From: Thermoflexibacter sp.
Lineage (GTDB): Bacteria > Bacteroidota > Bacteroidia > Cytophagales > Thermoflexibacteraceae
Direction: 5' to 3'
Assembly: GCA_025455345.1 (NCBI GenBank)
Contig: JALOMS010000322.1
Span: 1-5,914 of the forward strand
DNA length: 5,914 nt
A program made the translations under genes and the position numbers. Position 1 is the stretch's first letter, and each line of letters opens with the position of its first letter. The notes under the pieces are model-generated. The model had not been told where the DNA came from and ran no database searches. It worked only from the letters and a program-made list of their open reading frames with translations. Positions 1-5,914 of the stretch are shown piece after piece.

Positions 1-1
1 T

Positions 2-1966
2 CAAGGTCTAAATCGTTTTGACATAAATACTAAAAAGTTTAAACGTTTTGTACATAAAAAAGAAGACCCTAATAGTATAAGCCACAATGGCATTCGGAGC
101 CTTTTTGAAGATAGCAAAAGAAATCTATGGATTGGTACAGTAGATGGACTAAACAAGATGGTAAAAGAGGGCATATTTACTACTTATACTACTATTGATG
201 GACTGCCAAGTAATACGATTAACGCTATTTTAGAAGATAAAGAAGGAAATTTATGGCTAAGTACCAATAACGGAATCTCATGCTTTAATTCCCAAAAACA
301 AACATTTAGGAATTATGATGAGAGTGATGGATTACAAAGCAATCAGTTCAAATCAGATTCTTATTTTCAGAGCAAAGATGGTGAAATCTATTTTGGTGGG
401 GTTAATGGGCTGAACGCATTTTATCCTGATAGAATCAAAGATAATCCTAATTTGCCTGCCATATTTTTTACAGATTTTAAACTTTTTAATCAATCCGTAA
501 AAATAGGAGATTATGATTCATTACTTAAACAACATATTTCTACTACAAAAGAAATAGTCCTCAATCATACTCAAACTATCTTTTCCATAGAATATGTAGC
601 CCTGAATTTGACACAACCACACAAAAATCAATACGCATACCTCTTAGAAGGATTAGAGAAAAATTGGAATTATGTAGGTACTCAGCGAAGCGCAACCTAT
701 ACCAGCCTTGATGCGGGTAGTTATATTTTTAGAGTCAAAGCAAGTAATAATGACAAAATATGGAATGAAATAGGTATATCCCTTAAAATTACGATACTTC
801 CGCCTTGGTGGGCAACTTGGTGGTTTAGATTAATGATTTTGTCATTGATAGCTGTTTCAGCATATTCTTTTTATAAAGCAAGAACCAATTTCTTAAAAAA
901 GCAAAATTTCAAATTGGAAAGGCTGGTATCCGAACGAACTCAGCAAGTAATAGAGCGTACCAAAGAAATAGAGAAAAAAAGCAAAGAATTGGAACTTGCC
1001 AATTATCAAATTCAGGCAAAAAACAAGGAACTCTTGTCCAGTGAGGAAGAATTGCGCCAAAATATGGAAGAATTAGAAACAAGCCAAGATCTTTTACGTG
1101 AACAAAAACACACCATAGAATTTGCTTTTACGCAGTTACACAAACAAAACACCAAAGTCAATGATAGTATCCGCTATGCACAGCGTATTCAAAATGCTAT
1201 ACTACCCCACGAAAATATCTTAGCCTCCTCTTTTTCCGAATATTTTGTGATTTTTAAACCCAAAGATGTGGTCAGTGGTGATTTTTATTGGTACTTTGAA
1301 GTAGATATTAAAAACGAGATGTTAGATGTTGGTAATCAATCGCTAACATCTAACATCAACCCTCTAACATCTAAGAAATTCTTAGCTGTGGTGGACTGTA
1401 CAGGTCATGGTGTACCTGGTGCTTTTATGAGCATGATTGGAAATACACTTCTCAACGAAATTATTACAGTAAAAAATATTTTTGAGCCTCATTTAGTATT
1501 AGAATATTTACATATAGGTATCCTTAATTCTCTGAACAAAAAAGATGGGCGAATGCAAGACGGAATGGATATAGCTCTTTGTTGTATAGAAAATCAAGAA
1601 AATGGGGTAGTCAATATCCAATTCAGTGGAGCTAAACGCCAGTTATATTATTTTTCTGACCAAGTTTTAGGAGAGCTACAATCTACTAAGGCATCCATAG
1701 GACAGTCCTATTTTAAAGGAAGTTATACATCTCAAAACTTAACCTTAAAATCAGGTGATATACTCTACATGACTACTGATGGATGGATAGATGCTATTAA
1801 CCAAGAAAGAACTCGATTTGGGAGTCGTCGTCTAAAAGAAATGCTCATAAAAGGAGCGAATTTACCACTTCCTACACAAAAGGAGCTATTTATTAGTATT
1901 TTAGATGATTACGAACAGGGCGCAGAACAAAGAGATGATATTCTCATGGTAGGAGTAAGACTATAA
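2..1966 (+). CDS. Propeller/Y_Y_Y sensor with SpoIIE-type (PP2C) serine phosphatase output, 5' partial
   Basis: Membrane sensor whose output is a protein serine/threonine phosphatase rather than a histidine kinase. The frame is open to the left edge, and the bases before the ATG at 158 encode clear propeller sequence (GLNRFD, then NLWIGTVDGLNK), so that ATG is internal and the true start lies upstream. Domains in order: regulator-propeller repeats (about 2-430; LWIGT near 125 and LWLST near 251, spaced 42 residues); a Y_Y_Y domain (about 566-811) ending in PPWW; one transmembrane helix (about 815-880); a long charged coiled coil (about 917-1150); a SpoIIE/PP2C domain (about 1168-1963). Likely metal-site aspartates are in SGDFYW (1280), VDCTGHGVPG (1394), TTDGW (1778) and QRDD (1934, 1937), so the domain looks active. 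By family analogy the propeller would sense outside the cytoplasm and the phosphatase would act on an anti-sigma-antagonist-like phosphoprotein; no such partner is in view. The catalytic domain carries an unusual repeat-encoded loop (1318-1374). Confidence 0.93.
   Translation, partial: QGLNRFDINTKKFKRFVHKKEDPNSISHNGIRSLFEDSKRNLWIGTVDGLNKMVKEGIFTTYTTIDGLPSNTINAILEDKEGNLWLSTNNGISCFNSQKQTFRNYDESDGLQSNQFKSDSYFQSKDGEIYFGGVNGLNAFYPDRIKDNPNLPAIFFTDFKLFNQSVKIGDYDSLLKQHISTTKEIVLNHTQTIFSIEYVALNLTQPHKNQYAYLLEGLEKNWNYVGTQRSATYTSLDAGSYIFRVKASNNDKIWNEIGISLKITILPPWWATWWFRLMILSLIAVSAYSFYKARTNFLKKQNFKLERLVSERTQQVIERTKEIEKKSKELELANYQIQAKNKELLSSEEELRQNMEELETSQDLLREQKHTIEFAFTQLHKQNTKVNDSIRYAQRIQNAILPHENILASSFSEYFVIFKPKDVVSGDFYWYFEVDIKNEMLDVGNQSLTSNINPLTSKKFLAVVDCTGHGVPGAFMSMIGNTLLNEIITVKNIFEPHLVLEYLHIGILNSLNKKDGRMQDGMDIALCCIENQENGVVNIQFSGAKRQLYYFSDQVLGELQSTKASIGQSYFKGSYTSQNLTLKSGDILYMTTDGWIDAINQERTRFGSRRLKEMLIKGANLPLPTQKELFISILDDYEQGAEQRDDILMVGVRL
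1318..1374. repeat. 13-bp inverted repeat plus extra direct copy of its core, inside the phosphatase gene
   Basis: Left arm GATGTTAGATGTT (1318-1330) and right arm AACATCTAACATC (1345-1357) are perfect reverse complements separated by 14 bases. The 11-mer CTAACATCTAA occurs at 1343-1353 and again at 1364-1374. The two copies are exactly 21 bases apart, so both encode LTS in the same frame. The element is fully translated and adds a Ser/Thr/Asn-rich stretch between the SGDFYW and VDCTGHG motifs. Whether it is a member of a dispersed palindromic repeat family cannot be judged from one copy. Confidence 0.8.
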
Positions 1967-2018
1967 TTTTATTCCTCCACTTGTTTACATTCTTTTAAAC
2001 ATTCCCTAACTTGCGTAG

Positions 2019-2046
2019 TTGAATATAATCATAATTTTATTCTTTG
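2019..2046 (+). promoter_or_regulatory. Possible Bacteroidota-type promoter for the prolyl oligopeptidase gene
   Basis: In the 105-base gap before the peptidase gene, TTG at 2019-2021 is followed 16 bases later by TATTCTTTG (2038-2046). This resembles the Bacteroidota pair TTG / TAnnTTTG, but has three instead of two bases between TA and TTTG, so it is only an approximate match. It would place transcription start about 20 bases before the ATG at 2072. The rest of the gap is AT-rich with no clear hairpin terminator for the preceding gene, so read-through from the sensor gene is also possible. Confidence 0.3.
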
Positions 2047-2071
2047 TTTAACTTAAACTTTTCATCATAAA

Positions 2072-4237
2072 ATGAAAACACTTTATACTTTTTTTATCAT
2101 GGCAACAGTCTTGTCTTTGATGGGTTGCGAAAGCTCCGATAAGTCCAATACACAAACAGAAATGCCTCCGCTTACTTATCCTAAAACAGCAAAAGTAAGT
2201 CAAATAGATGATTATCAAGGCACAAAGATAGAAGACCCCTATCGATGGTTGGAAGACGATACAGCATCCAATACCAAAGAATGGGTACAAGCCCAAAACA
2301 AGGTTACTTTTGACTATTTGAGTAAAATTCCTTTTCGGGACAAAATCAAAGCGCGTTACACAGAAATATTCAATTATCCCAAATATAGTTCTCCTTACCG
2401 ATTGGGCGAATATTACTTTTTTAGCAAGAATGATGGGCTTCAAAACCAATACGTTACCTATTATCAAAAAGGATTGGAAGGTACGCCTGAAGTATTTTTA
2501 GACCCTAATAAACTCTCTGACGACGGAACAGTTACGGCAGGTTTTGCAGGATTTTCTAATGACAAAAAATATGTTACCCTGAGTATATCTAAGTCTGGCT
2601 CGGATTGGCAAGAGATGAAGGTCATGGACATCGCTACTAAAAAAGAGCTTTCTGACAAATTAGAATGGGTAAAGTTTTCTGGTGCGGCATGGTATAAAAA
2701 TGGTTTCTTTTATAATAGATACCCTACCCCCGCCAAAGGCAAGGAATTTTCTAATCAAAGCCAAAATCAACAAGTGTTTTACCATCGTTTAGGCACTACG
2801 CAAGACAAAGATGAGCTGGTATATGAGGACAAAGCTCACCCTCTCCGTTATTATGGCGCACAGACCACAGAAGATGAGAACTTCTTGATTTTATACATTT
2901 CAGAAGGTACAGATGGCTCAGAAATTTGGTATAAAAACCTCAAGGCTGGTGATAAAAATTTTCAATTACTATTCAAAGGTTTTGCTTATAACTATAGTGT
3001 CATAGATAATATAGGCGACAAACTCTTGGTATATCACAACAACGGTGCGCCTAATTACAAGTTATCTCTAATTGACCCGAAAAACCCTGCCGCAATGACC
3101 GATTTTATTCCCGAAAAAGCTGAAAAGTTAGAAAATGTAGGCACAGGTGGCGGGAAAGTATTTGCGAGCTATTTGAAAGATGTAAATACCAAAGTAGAAC
3201 AGTACGATATGAATTCGGGCAAGTTAGATAGAGAAATTGCGCTTCCCGCTTTAGGCAGTGCGTATGGTTTTGGTGGCAACAAAGACGATGCCTTTATCTT
3301 TTATACTTTTACTTCATTTACCTATCCCTCCACTATTTATAAGTATGATATAGCAAGTGGCAAATCTGAAATCTTCCGCAAGTCCGAAGTAAAGTTTATT
3401 CCTGAAGAATATGAAACCAAGCAAGTATTCTATCCAAGCAAAGATGGAACAAAAATACCAATGTTCATTGTACACAAGAAAGGATTAAAATTAGATGGTA
3501 AGAATCCTACTTTATTGTATGCTTACGGAGGATTTAATATCAGCATGACTCCTTCTTTTAGCACTTCGAATATTATTTTGTTAGAGAATGGAGGTATATA
3601 TGCGATGGCAAACTTGCGCGGTGGTGGAGAATACGGTGAAAAATGGCACAAAGACGGTATGTTACTGAAAAAACAAAATGTTTTTGACGATTTCATTGCA
3701 GGCGGCGAATATCTGATAAAAGAAGGTTATACTTCCAAAGAACGATTGGCTATTGCAGGTGGCTCAAATGGGGGATTGCTTGTGGGCGCAGTAATGACTC
3801 AAAGACCTGATTTGTACAAGGTTGCCTTTCCTGCCGTTGGGGTAATGGATATGTTGCGTTATCAAAAATTTACTGCTGGCTGGGGCTGGATGGTCGAGTA
3901 CGGCAATCCTGATAGCGCACAACATTTCAAAAACTTGCTTTCTTATTCTCCCTTGCATAACTTAAAGGAAGGAGTAGAATATCCTGCGACAATGGTTACT
4001 ACCGCAGACCATGACGATAGAGTCGTACCTGCTCACTCCTTCAAATTTGCCGCTACTTTACAAGAAAAACACAAGGGGAAGAATCCTGTCATTATTCGCA
4101 TAGAAGAAAAAGCTGGACATGGGGCAGGCAAGCCTACGAGCAAAGTGATAGATGAGCAGACGGACAAATGGTCTTTTATGTTTTACAACATGGGCATAGA
4201 ACCATACAAGGACAAGAAAATCAAAAATACGATGTAA
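2072..4237 (+). CDS. Prolyl oligopeptidase (S9A family), predicted lipoprotein
   Basis: Serine peptidase that cleaves short peptides after proline. The 721 residues fit the family once an export signal is allowed for. Residues 1-19 form a lipoprotein signal: a basic start, a hydrophobic stretch, then LMGC with C19 as the lipidation site, so it should be anchored in the periplasm or outer membrane. DPYRWLED near residues 55-62 is the family's N-terminal hallmark. A beta-propeller gate follows to about residue 430, then the alpha/beta-hydrolase domain. Aligned by eye with porcine prolyl oligopeptidase, the catalytic triad is S565 (GGSNGG), D648 (DHDDRVVP) and H683 (AGHGAG). Y485 of YGGF matches the oxyanion tyrosine, W606 the proline-stacking tryptophan and R650 the substrate-binding arginine. 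The ATG at 2072 is chosen because it begins the signal peptide; no Shine-Dalgarno precedes it. A hairpin follows the stop. Likely role: use of proline-containing peptides as nutrients. All active-site residues are present. Confidence 0.96.
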   Translation: MKTLYTFFIMATVLSLMGCESSDKSNTQTEMPPLTYPKTAKVSQIDDYQGTKIEDPYRWLEDDTASNTKEWVQAQNKVTFDYLSKIPFRDKIKARYTEIFNYPKYSSPYRLGEYYFFSKNDGLQNQYVTYYQKGLEGTPEVFLDPNKLSDDGTVTAGFAGFSNDKKYVTLSISKSGSDWQEMKVMDIATKKELSDKLEWVKFSGAAWYKNGFFYNRYPTPAKGKEFSNQSQNQQVFYHRLGTTQDKDELVYEDKAHPLRYYGAQTTEDENFLILYISEGTDGSEIWYKNLKAGDKNFQLLFKGFAYNYSVIDNIGDKLLVYHNNGAPNYKLSLIDPKNPAAMTDFIPEKAEKLENVGTGGGKVFASYLKDVNTKVEQYDMNSGKLDREIALPALGSAYGFGGNKDDAFIFYTFTSFTYPSTIYKYDIASGKSEIFRKSEVKFIPEEYETKQVFYPSKDGTKIPMFIVHKKGLKLDGKNPTLLYAYGGFNISMTPSFSTSNIILLENGGIYAMANLRGGGEYGEKWHKDGMLLKKQNVFDDFIAGGEYLIKEGYTSKERLAIAGGSNGGLLVGAVMTQRPDLYKVAFPAVGVMDMLRYQKFTAGWGWMVEYGNPDSAQHFKNLLSYSPLHNLKEGVEYPATMVTTADHDDRVVPAHSFKFAATLQEKHKGKNPVIIRIEEKAGHGAGKPTSKVIDEQTDKWSFMFYNMGIEPYKDKKIKNTM

Positions 4238-4261
4238 ATTCATTACTTGTCTAAATTAGTC

Positions 4262-4299
4262 AAATGTCTGACACTCTCCCAAAAGCGTCAGACATTTTT
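4262..4299 (+). terminator. Intrinsic terminator between convergent genes
   Basis: AAATGTCTGAC (4262-4272) pairs perfectly with GTCAGACATTT (4287-4297) around a 14-base loop, and the right side runs into five T residues (4295-4299). It lies 24 bases past the peptidase stop. It also lies 14 bases beyond the end of the opposing gene at 4312, so it could act in both directions. The T-tract is better on the + strand; on the - strand the hairpin is followed only by TTTGACTAATTT. Confidence 0.8.
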
Positions 4300-4311
4300 A
4301 ATCACTCAATA

Positions 4312-5049
4312 TTAGCCCTTAATCAGTTTCTTGGCATGATACAGCATCCTTGCATACAAAGGTAAACGATAAGTAAAACCTACTTTCATCACATCTCCGC
4401 AAGGCACACACATTCCACAAGGCTTCCCCCTAATCGGTCTATGACAAAACCAAGTATAATCCATGATGTGCCTAAAACCGTGTTGTTTTGCTATTTCTGC
4501 AAAATCCAACTTGTCCAAATGCATCACGGGAAAGGTAAAATACTTGAATAAATGATACGCCTCAGAGTCCTGCGTTACCTTGTACACCAATTCCTCATCA
4601 ATCTCTACCCGCTCTACCCTTTGATAAACAAATAAGTCAAACCAACTTGGTTTCTTTTTCTTAGCATTTACGAAATCTGGATACTTTTCTATGGAAATCT
4701 CCAAATTGGGGATTTGAGATTCTTCAGCAAAAAGAGCCAACCATTCGTATTGCGACCCCATGTGTACTTTTTTCTTTAGATTGCGATAGAGTTGGGTAAT
4801 AGCTTCATTGGGCTTCAAATTACTTACCTCTACAAAAGTCGTTTTTTGCAACAAGTCCTGCGTATGAGGAAATTCTTTGAATACAGTATTTCTAATTTTT
4901 TTCATCGCTTGGAATTCCAAATACATGGATTTGCGAGAAGAATCGAGCAGATAATAAGGTTGGACAGGCTTTTTCTTTATTATCAACAAATCCAAAAGCC
5001 GAAAAGTAGAATCCCAACCAGAAGTCCAAAGTAAGTGATGAGTCGACAT
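4312..5049 (-). CDS. QueC-like PP-loop ATPase/ligase with four-cysteine zinc site
   Basis: This 245-residue protein resembles QueC, 7-cyano-7-deazaguanine (preQ0) synthase, an ATP-using enzyme of queuosine and deazaguanine synthesis. The N-terminal nucleotide-binding loop reads LLWTSGWDST (residues 6-15), aligning with the PP-loop SGGxDS but with TSGWDS in its place. The C-terminal part matches QueC well: FPVMHLDKLDFAEIAKQHGF, then a zinc site C202-x8-C211-x2-C214-x2-C217 (CGMCVPC) with the same spacing as QueC. The middle differs: the D-rich SGYPDCR segment that follows the GRN-like region in QueC is not recognisable, and a lysine-rich run (residues 130-133) is present. The substrate may therefore not be that of true QueC. 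No other queuosine, DNA-modification or defence gene is visible nearby. It is convergent with the peptidase gene and divergent from the ABC gene. The ATG at 5049 lies just before the PP-loop strand, as expected for a complete cytoplasmic protein. The fold is well supported; the reaction is uncertain. Confidence 0.82.
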   Translation of the reverse strand: MSTHHLLWTSGWDSTFRLLDLLIIKKKPVQPYYLLDSSRKSMYLEFQAMKKIRNTVFKEFPHTQDLLQKTTFVEVSNLKPNEAITQLYRNLKKKVHMGSQYEWLALFAEESQIPNLEISIEKYPDFVNAKKKKPSWFDLFVYQRVERVEIDEELVYKVTQDSEAYHLFKYFTFPVMHLDKLDFAEIAKQHGFRHIMDYTWFCHRPIRGKPCGMCVPCGDVMKVGFTYRLPLYARMLYHAKKLIKG

Positions 5050-5066
5050 GATTTTATGCGTAAAAT

Positions 5067-5096
5067 TTTATTAGTTTAGTTGTATTGTTAATTTTG
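5067..5096 (+). promoter_or_regulatory. Bacteroidota-type promoter for the ABC ATPase gene
   Basis: TAATTTTG at 5089-5096 matches the Bacteroidota -7 consensus TAnnTTTG exactly. A TTTA at 5067-5070, 18 bases upstream, is a partial match to the -33 element (TTTG/TTG). Transcription would begin a few bases after 5096, giving a leader of about 30 bases before the ATG at 5133. The same 83-base gap must hold the start signals of the opposing QueC-like gene, for which I see no good consensus match. Confidence 0.55.
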
Positions 5097-5132
5097 TGCA
5101 ATATATAAATAAAACGAAAAACTCAAACTATT

Positions 5133-5914
5133 ATGTTTTTAGAAGTTAAAAACATTTCTAAAAAATATTATCAACAGGCAGAAAAGGCTGTTTCTAATGT
5201 TTCCTTTTCTATGGAAAAGGGTGAAATTCTTACCATTATAGGCGAAAGTGGCAGTGGCAAAACATCTATTCTTCATATCATTGGAGGATTATTGGAGCAA
5301 GACGAGGGTTCGGTAGTCTTGGATTTGGACAGGGTGCTTCCGCCGTCTGCTCGCTTGGTAGCGGGAAATCCTCACATCAATATTGTACATCAGAACTTCA
5401 AGATGTTCCCCTTATTTAATGTCTATGACAATATTTCTTATTTTCTAAGACACCACAAAAGTAATTATCAAAGACAAAGAGTTGGTGAGTTGCTTGCTCT
5501 TTGCCAATTATCGGGTATAGAAAACAAACTCCCCAACGAACTCTCTGGCGGTCAATTACAGCGAGTAGCCTTGGCGATTGCGCTGGCAAACAAGCCTAAG
5601 CTACTTTTATTAGATGAACCCTTTAGTAATTTGGATGCAAGTCTTAAACTATATCTGAAAAGAGAAATTGCTCATATTCTTAAAGAAAGCAACACAACGG
5701 CAATCATGGTTACGCATGACCCCCAAGACGCATTCTTGCTTGCGGACAGAATTGGGGTGATGTACAAAGGAGAAATGTTACAAATAGACCAACCGCAACT
5801 CGTATATCAATTCCCTTTTAATCAGTACGTTGCACAGCTTTTCGGAGAGGTCAATACATTAGATATTGCTACTTCCCAACTTTTTCACTTGCCAACATCT
5901 GGGGGGCATCAGCT
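5133..5914 (+). CDS. ABC transporter ATP-binding protein, FbpC/PotA-like importer type, 3' partial
   Basis: ATPase subunit of an ABC transporter, working on the cytoplasmic face with membrane partners not present here. The frame runs from the ATG at 5133 to the right edge with no stop (260 whole codons), so the C-terminus is missing. All ATPase motifs are intact: Walker A GESGSGKTS (residues 37-45, K43), Q-loop Q87 in VHQNFKMFP, signature LSGGQLQRVALA (137-148), Walker B LLLLDEP with D161 and E162, D-loop SNLDA, and H-loop H195 in THDPQDAF. The stretch after the H-loop (ADRIGVMYKGEMLQID, then YQFPFNQYVAQLFGEVN) is typical of ATPases of the iron(III), spermidine/putrescine and sulfate importers, which carry a further C-terminal regulatory domain; its start may be the last visible residues. 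The substrate cannot be read from the sequence. The ATG is preceded by an AT-rich leader without a Shine-Dalgarno, and a good promoter lies at 5067-5096. Confidence 0.92.
   Translation, partial: MFLEVKNISKKYYQQAEKAVSNVSFSMEKGEILTIIGESGSGKTSILHIIGGLLEQDEGSVVLDLDRVLPPSARLVAGNPHINIVHQNFKMFPLFNVYDNISYFLRHHKSNYQRQRVGELLALCQLSGIENKLPNELSGGQLQRVALAIALANKPKLLLLDEPFSNLDASLKLYLKREIAHILKESNTTAIMVTHDPQDAFLLADRIGVMYKGEMLQIDQPQLVYQFPFNQYVAQLFGEVNTLDIATSQLFHLPTSGGHQ

Noticed and set aside
158..160. ATG at 158 as the start of the sensor phosphatase gene
   Set aside because: The same frame is open back to base 2 and encodes a full propeller repeat with the expected 42-residue spacing, so this is an internal methionine.
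1967..2071. Terminator or small RNA between the sensor and peptidase genes
   Set aside because: The 105-base gap is AT-rich with only short weak inverted matches; no stable stem with a T-tract was found.
2048..2467. Open frame on the - strand (139 codons)
   Set aside because: It lies almost wholly antisense to the peptidase gene, whose protein is convincingly conserved there; its translation shows no recognisable domain.
2464..2658. Open frame on the - strand (64 codons)
   Set aside because: Antisense shadow of the peptidase gene, with no start context or family likeness.
3764..3958. Open frame on the - strand (64 codons)
   Set aside because: Antisense to the peptidase active-site region; it has no independent support.
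4058..4243. Open frame on the - strand (61 codons)
   Set aside because: Antisense to the C-terminal end of the peptidase. The hydrophobic look comes from reverse-reading charged AT-rich codons.
4792..5034. Open frame on the + strand (80 codons)
   Set aside because: Antisense to the N-terminal half of the QueC-like gene, which has clear PP-loop conservation.
4312..5914. QueC-like gene plus ABC gene as part of a defence island
   Set aside because: No nuclease, cyclase, TatD-like, TGT-like or other defence partner is present in the window. The two genes are divergent and the ABC protein looks like a solute importer ATPase.

Overview
The window holds four protein genes from what looks like an AT-rich Bacteroidota genome, most likely of the Cytophagales type. 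Three things point there. One gene is a sensor built from a two-component-regulator propeller, a Y_Y_Y domain and a SpoIIE phosphatase. An exact TAnnTTTG element stands upstream of the last gene. None of the visible starts has a clear Shine-Dalgarno sequence. The taxonomic placement is inference from these traits.

Layout: (1) 2-1966, + strand, is the 3' part of a membrane sensor phosphatase. Its reading frame is open to the left edge and its N-terminus lies outside the window. (2) 2072-4237, + strand, is a complete lipoprotein-type prolyl oligopeptidase (S9A) with every catalytic residue visible. (3) 4312-5049, - strand, is a complete QueC-like PP-loop protein, convergent with the peptidase; a strong hairpin (4262-4299) lies between the two. 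(4) 5133-5914, + strand, is an ABC transporter ATPase of the FbpC/PotA type, transcribed divergently from the QueC-like gene and cut by the right edge. It has no stop codon in the window. The gaps are short: 105, 74 and 83 bases. No tRNA, rRNA, CRISPR array, insertion sequence or transposase was seen.

The four genes do not form an obvious pathway. They read as separate transcription units: signalling, peptide breakdown in the envelope, a nucleotide-type ligase and transport. The oddest structure is a 13-bp perfect inverted repeat plus an extra in-frame direct copy of its core (1318-1374). It sits inside the phosphatase catalytic domain, where it encodes an extra loop between two conserved metal-site motifs. 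The second point of interest is the QueC-like protein, which keeps the four-cysteine zinc site but has an altered PP-loop and lacks the usual QueC substrate motif. I found no convincing evidence of a new multi-gene system.
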